Origin: Hyperoodon ampullatus
Lineage: Eukaryota > Chordata > Mammalia > Artiodactyla > Ziphiidae
Assembly: GCA_949752795.1 (NCBI GenBank)
Contig: OX457060.1
Coordinates: 104,668,949-104,732,948 of the forward strand
Length of the DNA stretch: 64,000 nucleotides
Reading direction: 5' to 3'
Every line of letters starts with the position of its first letter. The stretch's first letter is position 1. This document shows, piece by piece, positions 26,141-39,035 of this stretch. Position numbers and translations under genes: made by a program. The notes beneath the pieces are model-generated. The model did no database searches. It saw only the letters and a program-made list of their open reading frames with translations, and had not been told where the DNA came from.

Positions 26141-26843
26141 GGTTGTTACTTTAAATAATAAATATGATTTTGTGTCTATTCAACCATTCCTTTAGGCTAT
26201 TATAACAACCCAAAGATATGCACAGATAAATACACAATATCTAATGCCCACTAGTTCATTTAAATAAGAAATAACTACTAATAGTAGAGAAACATTTATC
26301 ATCAAAATATATATAAAATACTTTTTAAGACTTCATTCAGTATACTAAAAATTACAGCAAATAGTTATGTAAATACCAGCATTACATGTGGAATGCACAT
26401 GAATTTTAGAATTTCCTTAAGCACTTCCCAAGAAGACAGTTAAAATCTTATCTCCTAACAAAGTGTATATGAAGATTGACCTGGATAAAAAATGGTGGAT
26501 TATTTCTTTACATACAATTCCTCTGATAGATTTCTTCTTTTGAAACTCATTTCAATAGTGTTTTTAACTTAATAGAGTGAGCAATAAATTTTACCTTTCA
26601 CAAACAGGCAATATTTATAATCATGGATGTCTTAACAAATATTAGCAGACAGAGTGGTAAAACCTGGCATATTATTACATCATCAGTGCTAAATTCTGGC
26701 CATGTATCCTCAGAGCAATTATAATTTATTCTTACAATTATTATTATAAACATTTCTAAAATTTTTCTTAATTACTTGTTATGAAGAGTTACTTTTATGA
26801 TAATTACTATCCATTATATTTTAGTGCTCTTTAGTTCCATATA

Positions 26844-26916
26844 CTTTTTAAAAATTGAGATATAATTGACATATAACATTGTGTAAGCTTGAGGTGTACA
26901 ATATATTGGTTTGCTC
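26844..26916 (-). repeat. L1 3' end scrap, minus orientation
   Basis: AAATTGAGATATAATTGACA followed by TAACATTGTGTAAGC and GAGGTGTACAATATATTGG, the extreme 3' end of an L1M-type element in reverse. Confidence 0.7.
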
Positions 26917-27499
26917 CTAGTTTCATATACTTTACGTAGTAACTGTCTATAAATTTGTATATTTAACTAAATAGAAACTACATTCCATACTAATAACAAA
27001 AAGCTTGATTGAGAGATAGGAGAAGGGACAGGTAGATTGATAAATAAGCCAGACTGATGTGGAGAGTTTCACTGGACAGCTCTAAATATTTGTTCACTTC
27101 ACATATCTTGACTAGTTGCTTTATACAAACCAGACACATTCAACTGAGATACAATTAAACTACACATACAACTATCATTTAATTTGTACATAATTTAGAA
27201 TATTTTATTTATTTTTCTTCCTCCTTTGAGTGAAAATCTTTGGGATAGGGTGCTGCTTTTTTTGGCATCACATAACAAAAAAAATCATAAAAAGATAGTC
27301 TTTAAAATCCATCCTTTAGTAATGAAAAAAATGAAGCTATTATACATAATTTGGCATTATCTGTGAATTCAAGATAAATATTTCATTGGGTGGCTTCACT
27401 GAGCTGCTGATGCTTATTGAAGTCTCTTGGTAATTGGCCTTGCCTGCCTTTTCTTGGTCAAACCAATCAATTTCATGCTGGTTTCTTAAAACCTTTAAG

Positions 27500-27612
27500 A
27501 TCTCCTACTAAACTGAGAGCTCCTTGAAGATAGTAGACACATCTTAATAAGCATTTTATCCACTGTGCATTCAGCATAGTACCTGGCTCACAATAAGTGC
27601 TCAGTCAATGCT
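27500..27612 (+). repeat. L2 3' end
   Basis: ACTGAGAGCTCCTTGAAGAT, ATAGTACCTGGCTCACAAT and AAGTGCTCAGTCAATGCTTA, the usual last 110 bp of L2. Confidence 0.75.
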
Positions 27613-27744
27613 TAGGGAACAGAAAAAAACAACTAGTAATTAAGTGTGATATGTATTGCCAAAGAAACCAGGAGTTAGCTAAAAGTTATTTTGATCTTCA
27701 AAAGTACATTCGTTGCTAAATGTTCCAAAAGTTCATTAATGATA

Positions 27745-27890
27745 TTACTACCAAGTATTGATCACTTATAAGGACCAAGCACTTGAGTGCTTATGTAGGC
27801 AGTTGTTCTTGTCTTTACCACAACTCTGGGTAGACATAAACCTTATTTAATAAATAACATAGTTAAGAGTAAAACTATTCAAGTGCAAAT
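27745..27890 (-). repeat. MIR fragment, minus orientation
   Basis: AAGTATTGATCACTTATAAG, GACCAAGCACTTGAGTGC and ACCACAACTCTGGGTAG follow a reversed MIR. Confidence 0.5.
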
Positions 27891-29309
27891 GATTTAGAAA
27901 ATAAAAGGACTTTCTTCTCTCAGATCTGTTAGGTTTCATACACTTTCTAGAACTTTACTCTTTCTAGAACTTTATATTCTTCTTGAGATATGTATATATA
28001 TACATGCACATAAACATACAAACACAAATGCAAATATATACACACAAAACAATAAGTTGTTGCAAAACCTAGTTCTTTTTCTAGCTGTTTTTTATTGGGA
28101 CTTTAATAAAGACATCTATCTTCTATCTGCAATAATAAGAATTTATGAAAATAGCTTAGAATGGAAACATTTCAAGTAAGATAGATGAGATTCATTTTTT
28201 AAACTTTTCAGAAATAAGGACTTTAAATTAAACCAAATTCTTCCGCCATATTAATTCAAATCAAGAAAGATGCATGTTATATTTTAAACCTAGGTCCTTT
28301 GCTGGGAGGTGATGGTATATTAGGCAATGTATTTCAAATGTCAAGTATAAAAAACCTTTTTGAAAACATTTTAATAGAAGGAAAATGAAACAAGCTCTAC
28401 TCAATGAAAGAGAAATAGAGAATCTCTTTCCTTGACATGTTGGAAATTTGCATGAATAACTGTTAGGTGTACTCCTTCTTAGAGGATATATACACAATTA
28501 TGCTCCATGGATGGACGAAGATGGACAAACTCTGCCCCAAAACTATATTCAAACAACATGATGAACCAAAAAAATAAAAATACATGATATGCAACATTTT
28601 TTCTTTAATATGTCTGTAGTGAGCATAGTTATTTTGGGGGCATTTAAAATTTTCTCTTTTTGGAACTATAATAAACTTACTAAAATGTACTTAAAAACCA
28701 ATATTCTAGTGATTAAAAGTAAAAGGTGACCATTTCCTAAGTAATTGCAACATCTTTGTTTTATGTCACAACATGGTCCTTGGTAAAAGTTTATTTTAAC
28801 TCTTTAACCTGAATGATTGTTAGAATATTCATTTGTCACCTGATTTCTTCTTATATCTCTGTCCATCTCTTTTCTTTCATCTTTGTAGACATTCTTTGCG
28901 TGACTATCCCTTTATTATTCTCACCAATCCTTTTTATTTTATGGCTGTCTTTGGGTGTCATCCTAGCCAAAGTCTCAGAAGTATAGCTGAATATAACCAA
29001 CTGCCAATCAGATGTTTCTATTAGACCCTCTCATGGGCACTTCAGTGCTAACACTAAGTCAAGATATATACAGACATCTGTGTATGTAATGAAGGAAAAA
29101 TGGCTTATTATATTGAGAGTTGTTTTACATCACATATGAATTCCAATTTTGAAACAATTAGAGCCTAAACCAATCACATCAAAGTAGGGTGTTTCAGAGC
29201 CTGACTTCATATATTTTAATATTTATTCATATTTTTTAATTTTAAAAAGGAGTTTCTATGTCTCCCAGATAGAGCAAGATCAACATGATTATGTTTGAGA
29301 CAGGGTTCA

Positions 29310-29420
29310 ATAACTTATTTAAGTGCTTCCTTAGTTCCATATACTTTCTCTCATTTTATTTAGTCCTCACAAAAATCCGTGTGTGTATTATTGTATCCAT
29401 GTCAAAAAGGATGTAAAGAC
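29310..29420 (-). repeat. MIR fragment, minus orientation
   Basis: TTCATTTAAGTGC-like start is lost. TTTATTTAGTCCTCACAAAA and TATTATTGTATCCATGTC match the reversed MIR 3' half. Confidence 0.55.
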
Positions 29421-29883
29421 TCCAGATTAGTCTAATCCCTGTCTTAAATTCATTTTTAAAGAAAATTGGGAATGAATGCATAAACAAACCAAATTTAAAA
29501 ATAAAAAATCTAGTCACCTCACTATTAAGTGGCAATACCTGGATTTACAGTTGGACTTTTCACACTGTCTTTCACCACTCTGCTTTTCAAATATTGTTTC
29601 TTTGCAATCATATTTGTTTCAATTGTAAGCAAATACTGGATTATTTTTCCATGAATACATGATATATTTTGCATCAACTTAGTTCCCTAGAATATGTAAC
29701 TGGAAGGAAACTTAAAAATTATCCAGTCCAAGTGTTTAATTTCACAAAAGAGATAAAACAATAGCTCTGATAAAAGTGACCTATTCAGAGGCCGAAACCA
29801 AAGAGTGGGAGCAGAGAGGAGTATTCCTCTCTGTTGATATGCATTCCAGAACTCTTCCTACTCTGACATACAGCCTCCACTTT

Positions 29884-30096
29884 TTTTTTTTTTAATTTAT
29901 TTTTTTGTGGTACGCGGGCCTCTCTGCCGCGGCCTCTCCCGTTGCGGAGCACAGGCTCCGGACGCGCAGGCTCAGCGGCCATGGCTCACGGGCCCAGCCA
30001 CTCCGCGGCATGTGGGATCCTCCCGGACTGGGGCACGAACCCGCGTCCCCTGCATTGGCAGGCGGACTCTCAACCACTGCACCACCAGGGAAGCCC
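29884..30096 (-). repeat. CHR-2-like SINE, minus orientation
   Basis: Reverse-complement copy: T-rich tail, then GTGGTACGCGGGCC and ending CCACCAGGGAAGCCC. A 13 bp duplication CAGCCTCCACTTT lies at 29871-29883 and 30097-30109. It is little diverged from its sister copies and CpG-rich. Confidence 0.95.
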
Positions 30097-30540
30097 CAGC
30101 CTCCACTTTAAAGCCATTTCTTGGACAAAATTGTGACAAGACACAGATTTTCTTTCTGTTGGTTTGTTATAATTATTTTTTTTCCTACTGGAATGAAAAT
30201 GAAAGCTATAAGAGGTTAATTCTTAATGATAACAAATTGTCAAGATAAATGCTTTTAAATTAACATTGACTAATAGTAGATGTAACCCTTCAAAGCTACT
30301 TTAGAAGAGTTTTATTGTTTGGTTTTGGCAAGAAAGATTTGGGTAAATAACTTCCCAATAAAGCAATTCAGATTTCATTTTTAATCAACATTGCTCAAAT
30401 CATGTGAAATTTTGATTTCAAAGAAAAAAATCATATGATCTGTGTGCCAGGTAGTCACAAATTACATTAATATGGTAACCATCTTTACAGATTTATTTTT
30501 TCAGTCTTAATTATGCAAAATCATAGGAAAAAGAATATCC

Positions 30541-30670
30541 TAACAGTTAAGAGCAGGAACTTTGGAGTTGTGAAATCATGGACAAGACATTTAACCACTC
30601 ACAGTCATAAAATTGTTGTAAGGATTAAATGACATAATTATGTAATAGACTATAGAGCAGTGTTAATCAT
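30541..30670 (+). repeat. MIR element with internal loss
   Basis: CAGTTAAGAGCAGGAACTTT, AAATCATGGACAAGAC, TTGTTGTAAGGATTAAATGA. The CAGTTTCCTCATCTGT core is missing. Confidence 0.65.
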
Positions 30671-31350
30671 ATCAAGAGGATTTAGATCAGCAATTACTAC
30701 TGGTGAAATGAGGTAGAAAATGTGAGCTTCCCATTTTTTGGCCTCAGCATTCTTTGGTTTAGTGTGAATATTATAGAATCTCAGGGCCCTAGCACATGGG
30801 GATGCCACACATAATAATTCTCTTAATTTGAATACATATCACAACAATTTTATAGCAGATGGCAATAAAGTCCCTTGAAGAAGAGGTGCTTTTTTTTTCA
30901 ATTTGGACAATGGTGCTATATTGATAGGTGCTATATTATAAAGTCAGATTTTTGGGCTATATTATAGTTATTAACAGGGAGACAGTATTTTTGGAGATAC
31001 TGAAATATAATTAAGAGTTTATAATGAAAGAGTCTGGTTAGTGGTAGTAGGATTTTTGCTTTTAAAATCAGAGCATCTTTTCCTTCTAAATATTTGCATT
31101 TATTCAATTTCTCAATTATCTGCACATATTGCAATTATTCCCTAAGAATCTTCTATATTTAACTTAATCCTAGAGGGGTAGAATATATTAAAAGATAAGT
31201 TATTGTCTTTAATGTGTTTTGAGACAAAACTTTCTGCTTGGGAAAAATAAGAATAGGAAAGATTTCTATTGAAAAAGTATTTTTTGCTCTTGGAAAGATG
31301 CAGTGAATATGGCACAAGTTAGCATTAAATGGCTATTTCTCTCTTTCTAA

Positions 31351-31520
31351 TTTTTATTTTTTAACTGAAGTATAGTTGATTTACAAGTGTTTTAGGTGTA
31401 CAGCAAAGTGACTCAATTATACACAAATATATATATATACACACACATATATTCTTTTTCAGATTCTTTTCCATTATAAGTTATTACAAGATACTGAATA
31501 TAGTTCCCTGTGCTATACTT
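31351..31520 (-). repeat. L1 3' end fragment, minus orientation
   Basis: AACTGAAGTATAGTTGATTT, AGGTGTACAGCAAAGTGACT, a TA/CA-rich stretch, then TTCCATTATAAGTTATTAC and ATAGTTCCCTGTGCTATAC. Same L1 end as at 20.2 kb but shorter. Confidence 0.85.
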
Positions 31521-31559
31521 TCTTAATACTAAGTGCTTTAGTTAACACCATATTTTCTC

Positions 31560-32250
31560 CTCTAGTTGATTGTTGGTATTTCTGTTCTTGTGAGCACTTT
31601 AAAGGAGAAGTCAGCAGGAAAAGAGTAATCATAATCCTCCAGACATATGTCTGCTATGTTCATTTTAATTGTATTGATATTAAAGATCAGAAACGAAAAC
31701 GGGATGAGAGTTCAGTATAGATCCTGGAAACCTCCAAACTATCTCCATTTGCTGGTTTTCCATACAATTGTGGCTTTAAGCTCATATAAAGATTCTGAAT
31801 AACTGTCAGGACAATATATGGCTCTGCTTTTGTTCAGCTTATTGCTCATGCTGCAGATATGTGATATGCCTCCATAACAGGGTGTGATGGCTGAAAGGCA
31901 TCATTAATGTGTTAAATGATGTGGAAGGCTTCAGGCACACTAGGACACATCACTGCAGAGAGATATCCCCAGATGTACAGGTCTCTGCCTTGATTTCAAA
32001 TAGGAAAGAAAGAAGCTAAATTACCACACAAGCGAAATGCACCAAGAAAATTATAATGTATATATTCACTTGTAATCTCTGGGCCTGAATCAGACTTCAT
32101 TTTTTTGTTGAAAGAAATAAAAAGTTAGGGCTTCAATTCTTAGGGTTTATTAATCACACAAGTGAAACAACAAGGGGAGGATTCATCAGAATGCCTTACT
32201 GTAATCTTACTTCCACTATTTTGTTTGATTTTCATTATATTTTAGCTTTC
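31560..32250. other. Repeat-free stretch in intron 5, possible conserved element
   Basis: Unique sequence between an L1 end and the candidate exon, with few simple repeats and blocks such as GTGTTAAATGATGTGG and CAAATAGGAAAGAAAGAAGC. Nothing coding is seen. Confidence 0.25.
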
Positions 32251-32423
32251 TAATGTATTACACTGGTGCTACAAAACACCTTCCTTCATGCTCTGAAAGA
32301 ATGCATGTAGATGCTCTGATATCTAGTTTACTTCCAGGGTACATAATTACATGGCAGCATACATTTCTAAGGAGACTATATCAATACGTATCTGTAGCTT
32401 AATAGCAGATCCAAGCTGTATAC

Positions 32424-32528
32424 CTTTTCTAGTTTTATTTTGAAACGTTTGCTTCTTCAGAAATTCTAAAGCCTGCTTGGCTGTCTTTGACATGAGGCAT
32501 TCCTCTGTCATATCTATAAATGCTGCTT
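32424..32528 (-). other. Candidate cryptic cassette exon in EPHA3 intron 5 (hypothetical)
   Basis: On the EPHA3 strand, a pyrimidine-rich stretch (TTCCTCTATCTACCTTGTTC) leads to GGGATTTAG, then 105 bases without a stop in the frame that begins AAFIDMTEECLMSKT and ends KKQTFQNKTRK, and a weak donor AAAAG|GTATAC. It would be a phase 1-1 exon, the same phase as the exon 5/exon 6 junction. The open frame also extends outside these sites on both sides (about 80 codons in total), so it might instead be a pseudogene scrap or chance. I do not recognise the peptide. No known EPHA3 isoform containing it comes to mind. Confidence 0.2.
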
Positions 32529-32691
32529 CTAAATCCCAACAGAACAAGGTAGATAGAGGAAATTTATTGCAGAATAAGGAATGAAGATTTTAAAATATCT
32601 GCTTTACCAATGTATAAAAATTAGACTGGATTCTAAATGTAGCCAAAGGGCTCTGATAGTTTAAGATTCATTTTAAAAAGTGTGTATTGTT

Positions 32692-32900
32692 GGGCTTCCC
32701 TCGTGGCGCAGTGGTTGAGAGTCCGGCTGGCGATGCAGGGGACATGGGTTCGTGACCCGATCTGGGAAGATCCCACATGCCGCGGAGCGGCTAGGCCCGT
32801 GAGTCATGGCCGCTGAGCCTGCGCGTCCGGAGCCTGCGCTCTGCAACGGGAGAGGCCACAACAATGAGAGGCCCGTGTACCGCAAAAAAAAAACAAAACA
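32692..32900 (+). repeat. CHR-2-like SINE with 17 bp target-site duplication
   Basis: Starts GGGCTTCCCTCGTGGCGCAG and ends GGCCCGTGTACCGC with an A-rich tail. The duplication AAAAAGTGTGTATTGTT is perfect at 32675-32691 and 32901-32917. Confidence 0.95.
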
Positions 32901-33614
32901 AAAAAGTGTGTATTGTTTATTCAAGGTATATTAAACTATTTTTTTCTACTAATAGATGCTGTTACCTTGTTCTGTGAAATAGCAGGTCACAAAAGTATAG
33001 GAAGGTATGCTTTTAGAAGTCCTTTAGAAGAAGTAAATTGATAGGTGTGGTTAAAGATCAAAAAGATGTACTGGTTGATTAAAATTATACCAGTAACAAA
33101 GTTCTAAACTACAGTCTTAGAATCACAAAAAATAAATAAAACAGGAAAAATTATGACTGGATTTCCAGTTCAATCCCTCATGTGATGGATAGCAATTTTT
33201 AACTGGAAGAAAAGAAGAGATTTGTCTTTGATCATTAAGTTAAGTGAATGATAGAGGCTATTCTGTTTAAAGCCAAGGCTAAGAATGTTTTCCTTATATC
33301 AGAAAGTCTCCAAGATGCTATCCTTCTTTGCATAAGTTGATGGTTCTTCAACAGGAAATCTAAATAAAATTAAGTCAAGTTCTCTCATTTTTAAATAATA
33401 TTATTTACTGGTCATTTTTCAATGGGGTGGCAACTGTGAAACTCTTAGAGAGATATCAAGCCCCTGAGAAAGTCCTATCCATAAGTGTTGATTCCCTTTC
33501 CCTTCATATTTTTGTATATCACTTAATTTACAGAAAATGGTTAATTTATTCATTGTTGTAGATGAGAACTATATTATAGATAGAAACTGAAGGTAAACAG
33601 AACATCCATTTGTT

Positions 33615-34005
33615 TTTGCCAAAGGGACATCGTGGAATAATTGACAAAAGTTGACTAATATCTGCAGATAAGATCATAATATGGACAATGCTAATGTCCT
33701 GATTTTGATAAATGTATTGAGGTTATGTAAGAGAGTGACATTGCTTTAGGAAGTTCGCACTGAAGAATTTAGGAGTAAAGGGGCATAATATCTGCAATTT
33801 ACACTCAAGTGGTTCAAAAATAAATAATATCTATATAGAGAAGGCAATGGGGGAGAGTATGATAAAGCGAATGTAGTAAAATGTTAATTTTTAGGAAATC
33901 TGGCTTAAGGTATATACACATATTGTGTACTATGGTACTATTTGCAACACTTTCATATATGTGAACAAATTAAATTTTATGATAAAAACTGTACACATAT
34001 ATGCA
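33615..34005 (+). repeat. L1 3' UTR fragment
   Basis: Matches the L1 3' UTR landmarks in order: GGACATCGTGGAATAATTGA, CCTGATTTTGATAAATGTA, GAGGTTATGTAAGAGAGTG, TTTAGGAGTAAAGGGGCATA, GATAAAGCGAATGTAGTAAA and TACTATTTGCAACACTTTC. Confidence 0.8.
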
Positions 34006-34559
34006 GAACTCCAATAGGGTAAATTGAAAGAGGAGGGACAGGTCCATTTACTCTAGGGAAGTATAGGGCTCAAGATAATCCTCATAGAGGAAAAAATAAG
34101 TTTAAGTGGAACTAGAAAATAATATTAAAAATGTGCATGCCTAGATCAAAAATTTCAAGGATTAGGGGTATGTTGAAAAAGGAAATACTGGAGTGATACC
34201 AGGACCCAGAGAATGGAGGGACACCTTTTTCAACTATTATAAATTGAGAGAAACAGAGTGGCATTTACCTAAGTGTCATGCTAAAGTTGTTTATTTGATT
34301 GTAAGACTGCAAGGCAAAAGAATTCTAGGACTGATGGTACTTCACTGTCAACTAACTGGCAATCAAGAATCTAAGTAGGAAAAGACCAAAAATTTCTAAA
34401 ACTTTTGTTTGTTTGTTTGAATGTATGGCTCAAAAAAATTTAAATGCTGTTTTAGACTTGAAAATTATAATTGCAGATAATATGAATACTCATTTAAATC
34501 TAATTATGTCATTCTTTCACTATAATTCAGGCATTCACATGTGAAGAATTATACTTATG

Positions 34560-35050
34560 ACACTGTTCCCTGCTCTTTTCAAGATTAAGCTTCTTAAAAC
34601 AGATTGAATGAGGTTACTCTTCCACTCAATATATGTATTTCCATCCAATATCCCACTATCTAACATACCAGTTGCTTGGTCTTGCTTGCATATCCAACCT
34701 GATTTCCTGTTACTCTTTAACAAGATCCATCTCCTCTTCTCAGCCTACCCTCCCTACTACCCAGGAAACTCAATTCCAATATTGTAATATATATACGCTT
34801 CCTTTTCTTTACTCCTATCTGATTTATTCCTATTTTTCAAAGTACATCTAAACTCTTTTTTTCCAAAGGTTTCCCTAAAATCCTTCAACCATCACTTCTT
34901 AACTCATTTAATTACATAGTGTCTTCTGCAAGTTTATATGATTTGTATAATTTTTTAAAAATCTATTCTTCAATCATAAATTCTTGCATGGCTGGAGCAT
35001 ATATTACATGAACATAAAGGAGCATTGAAATATACTTGTTGATCCATTGA
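34560..35050 (+). repeat. Possible L2 relic
   Basis: Pyrimidine-rich sequence with CCAAAGGTTTCCCTAAAATC, ACCATCACTTCTTAACTCAT and a CATAGTGTCTTCTGCAAG block, in the order of a decayed L2 3' region. Weak call; unassigned otherwise. Confidence 0.35.
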
Positions 35051-35461
35051 CCCTTTTTACAAATATCTCAGTGGAAAGAAGTTGCTAAGCAGTATGATAT
35101 TTTGACTTTACTAATTCATTTAAGTTCCAATTCCTTTTTATTTTGGAATCTCAACATAATTAAAAGAGGATTATTATAATTCTTGGTATCATTTATTTAT
35201 AAATGTTATGACTAAGAAGCTTAAAATCTAACACTAAGTGTGGAGAAAAGGTATGAAGATCTGAAACAATTCAAAGGAAAAATCAGTAGCATGTGAGCAC
35301 TTCTTAAATGCAGAATATGAACCAAAGATGATTCCAAGTGTCAGAATCCGGTAAATTGAGGAAAGTGGTGGTCTCATTGGTAGGGAGAAAAAAAATAAGG
35401 AGAGAAAGTGGTTTGACGGAGAATGTTTTCTTTTTCGGATGGTGGACATTTCCAATAATCA

Positions 35462-36010
35462 ATCGCTCATTCATTCAATAAACTTTTGAGTGACTACAAG
35501 GTGCTAGAAAGCCTTGTTCTAAGTCTGAGAACCACAAATGTGAACATCAGACAAGGTCCAGGCCCTTATGAAATCCACACTCTTCCTAACAATTGTATTC
35601 ATTTTAACAAAAAGACACAAACAGGATATTATAACTGGTTCTCAGAAGGGCACTTCTGTAAATTGAGAACAGAAACCAGACTGCACTATGAATGAGAGAA
35701 CAAAGAGAGAAGTAAGGATTACTTTATGAAAACATCTAATCTTAGACTGAAAATTAGGAGAAAAATAAGATGAAATCATGAAGAGTCAAACAATTTGTAA
35801 TATGCATATGTGTGTGTATTTAGTGTGTGTGTATTGTTGTTGCTTTTATTTAATTATTTGTAACTTCCTCTAAGATGAATAAAAGCCTATGCAACAGAAA
35901 AGGCAAAGGAAAAGAGCCAGGAGAGTGTATGTCTAAGATGCTAGAAGGGGAAGAGATTTTCTTGACAGCCCACTCTTTAGAGTCAGGAGTCAATGGGAGT
36001 TAGTGAGTAC
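35462..36010 (-). repeat. L2 fragment, minus orientation
   Basis: Starts with the reverse L2 3' end (CATTCATTCAATAAACTTTT, GTGCTAGAAAGCCTTGTTC, GGCCCTTATGAAATCC), then degrades to the right, where only scattered similarity is seen. It abuts LTR copy B. Confidence 0.6.
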
Positions 36011-36120
36011 AAACAGGAGGAATAAGATTTAGAAAAGCCAGTGAGATAGCATTTTCCTTTCCCTCCTAAACTTTATGGTCTTAATAAGTTAGGAGGGGGT
36101 AAGAGGAAAAAGCACACTCC

Positions 36121-36959
36121 TGTGTGTCTCCTCTATGCAATACTTCACTTCTGGTCACCAAATATGTGGGGTTTTCCTCACACCAAGCAATTCTGCCAAA
36201 CCAGCTGGGTGTCCAACGATTTAATTCAATTCTGATACTAGCTACCTGGAGTTAGCATCAGATCCCACAGGTTAGGGCTCAGTCCCATAAGACTTCCCCA
36301 ACCCCCCCTTCAGATACTAATCTCAAGTCCAAGTTGTTATCTGTGCTTCTGACCCAACAGATATAAATCGGAGGTTCCCATGACCCCCTCTTAATTAATG
36401 TTCAATTAATTTACTAGAGCAGCTCACAGAACTTATAAAAATATTTTACTTACTAGATTAACAGTTTATTATGTAAAAGAATGCAACTCGGAAACAGACA
36501 GATGAAGAGATGAATAGGGCAAGGTACTGGGCACAGAATTTCCATGCTTTCTCCAGACTTGTTGCCTACCAGCGCATCTACCCCAAAGCTCTCTGAACCA
36601 TGTCCTTTGAGCTTTTAAGCAGGCTTCATTACATAGGCATGATTGATTACATCATTGACCACTGATGATTAAACTCTATCTCCAGCCCCTCCACCCTACC
36701 CAGAGGGGAGGTTGAGGAGTGGAGTGGCTAAAAGTTCTTCTAATCACATGGTTGGTTTCCCTGCCACCATCCTTAGGGGCTTTCCAAAAATCACTTCATT
36801 AACGTAAACTCAAATGTGATTGAAAGGGGTTGTTATGAATAACAAAATACCCATTATTGCTATTATCACTTAGGAAATTCTAAGAGTTTTAGGAGTTCTG
36901 TGCCATAAACTGGGACCAAGACCAAATATATATTTCTTATTATAAATCACAGTATCACA
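36121..36959 (-). repeat. Solo LTR relic, copy B (endogenous retrovirus)
   Basis: On the minus strand it begins TGTGATACTGTGATTTATAA and ends GAGGAGACACACA, giving the TG...CA termini of an LTR. AATAAACTGTTAATC near the middle is a likely poly(A) signal. Same family and orientation as copy A 32 kb away. I could not find a clear 4-6 bp target duplication. No retroviral coding sequence is present. Confidence 0.75.
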
Positions 36960-36999
36960 GAGGGAAAATCATCTGTGTGGAATGAGGGAGTAAAGGATA

Positions 37000-39035
37000 A
37001 GATTAATTCTGGGGAAGAGTGGAGATGATAAAGAAGATCTCTTGCAGAATACCCCTAAGAAACCCTGTGATAAATCACTGAGAAGCAAGGACCAAGTTTA
37101 TTATAGATGGCATAGGGTACAGTAGATTTTCCCAGCAAAGCCCCCCTCTGTCTCCAAGGCAGCATTTCTTTTTGTAGCTATATGGCATGAATCATAGGAT
37201 GGCAGAAAGAATAAGAATAGAAGTTGAAAGTGGAGTTGGAGTTGGAGGACATAAGTAGAAGTTTGATCACTTGATAAAAAGTTGAAAAAATTTCTTGGAT
37301 CTCAGTTTCTATAAAATGGGGGTGGGGTGGATCTCAAAACTTGAAAGCCCATATATTCTCTACTAGTGCCCCCTCTTCTTGCCTGAGATTGTTACATGCT
37401 ATAGATAGTGCAGAAAGGGCAGATTCTATGATGGAAGTTGAGAATAAACAGGGGAAAATATTCCACTAGTGGAATGATTTTCCCAGAACTGAAAGGTAAA
37501 CATACTTATTCAAAGAAGAAAACAAGAAGTAGCAATTTACCCCAAGATATAACTTCACAGATTTTTGTTTTGCAATCTGCAATTCTTTCTGTACATGTTT
37601 GACTGATGGATTCATGGATACAATCTTTATGTACAGACCATGTTTTTTATCTCACTGACATACTTTGTGAAAGTATTAAGGGCTGGGAACCAACACCCAA
37701 ATTCACAACATAATCTTCTACAATTTAGAAGGTGCCTTATCGTGTGGTCATCACATGGCTTTTACAATGTAATCAAGAGAAAAATCAACAAATTCAATCT
37801 CACAAACTAAATTAAAAGGGACACATTCACATTTCTCCTTTATAGCCATGTCAGAGATAGAGAGGAAGGAGGAATTTAAACACCAGGCATCGTATCTGTC
37901 ATAGCCATATCTTTCTAGATGTCGGGAGCTCATTTCTCAAGGCTACCAGTCCATTAACCTTCACAAGAGCAAAAATAAAGCAAAACAATGAAACACTCTG
38001 GAGAAATGGCATTGCTTCTAATCTTGCTTCTATATCTTACCATGGGGATTTGAAGATGGAACAAAGACCTCTACCTCCCCAGGCACAAAAATGATACAGA
38101 CTCCCTGAGATAAATATATAAAATGCTTTCATGGTGCATGTTGTAGACATATTTGTGATTTTTCTGAAAAATGAGAGTGGGGTTAGGAAGAGTAGCTGAT
38201 ATCATCCCTGCTGAATCTCTGTCTTTCTCTGTGATTTGTAACTGGGAGGGCCAAAGCATCAACTCCATTTATTTTTTTAAAGTCTTGGCCTGCTCTTGGT
38301 TGCCACTTTACCTAGATTCATTCAGTGTATATATCTGGAACTATTAGTTTCTTGATAAATGCATTGTCAGAAAGCCAGAGGTCAATGATAAGATTGGAAA
38401 TAAGGAGCTCTTGCTTGTTTTTATACACTTCTGTTTGACTTAGGAGATAATTATAACACAGATTGATGCTCTTGTTTTAAACAAGGTAGTAAATCAGAGT
38501 GAAATATGGGATTTGGGAAAGCCATTTGCCACATAATTATAACTTCTTAAAATTCTTGTGTTCATTGAATATGAGAAGCTATAATCATGTGATACATAGC
38601 AATAGCATTACTCCTTTTTTTTTTCTCTCTCATGGAAGACAGTTAAATAAACTTAAGTTACAGATCTTTAAATATTATTAACTACAAAGTTTAAATATCA
38701 TTAACTAAAGCAAGACAAACGCATATGTTGCTTGGTCTGAGATCTAGCTTTAAGTGGGAGAGATTCAGTAAGCAAGATTAAAATCATGATTCAGTGCACT
38801 TCATTAAAAAGTCTTGTCTTTTCCATAAATAAATTTTATCACCATGAGACAATGTAAAATTATAAGAATTTCATCAATATAGGAGACCAGAAGAAAAGTG
38901 GGAACAAAGGAGGGATGTGGAATCAGAAAGAGACACATTTAAACATGGACTCTGCCAGGGGTTATATTCAAAATATCTATCAACTGGCATGGCAGGGACA
39001 TGGAGCCCTCAAGTTGTAATAGTTCCCACACAGGG
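37000..39035. other. Unassigned intronic sequence
   Basis: No repeat or gene recognised between LTR copy B and the 77 bp duplication. Small frames at 37751-37933 and 38071-38268 have no family features. Confidence 0.5.
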
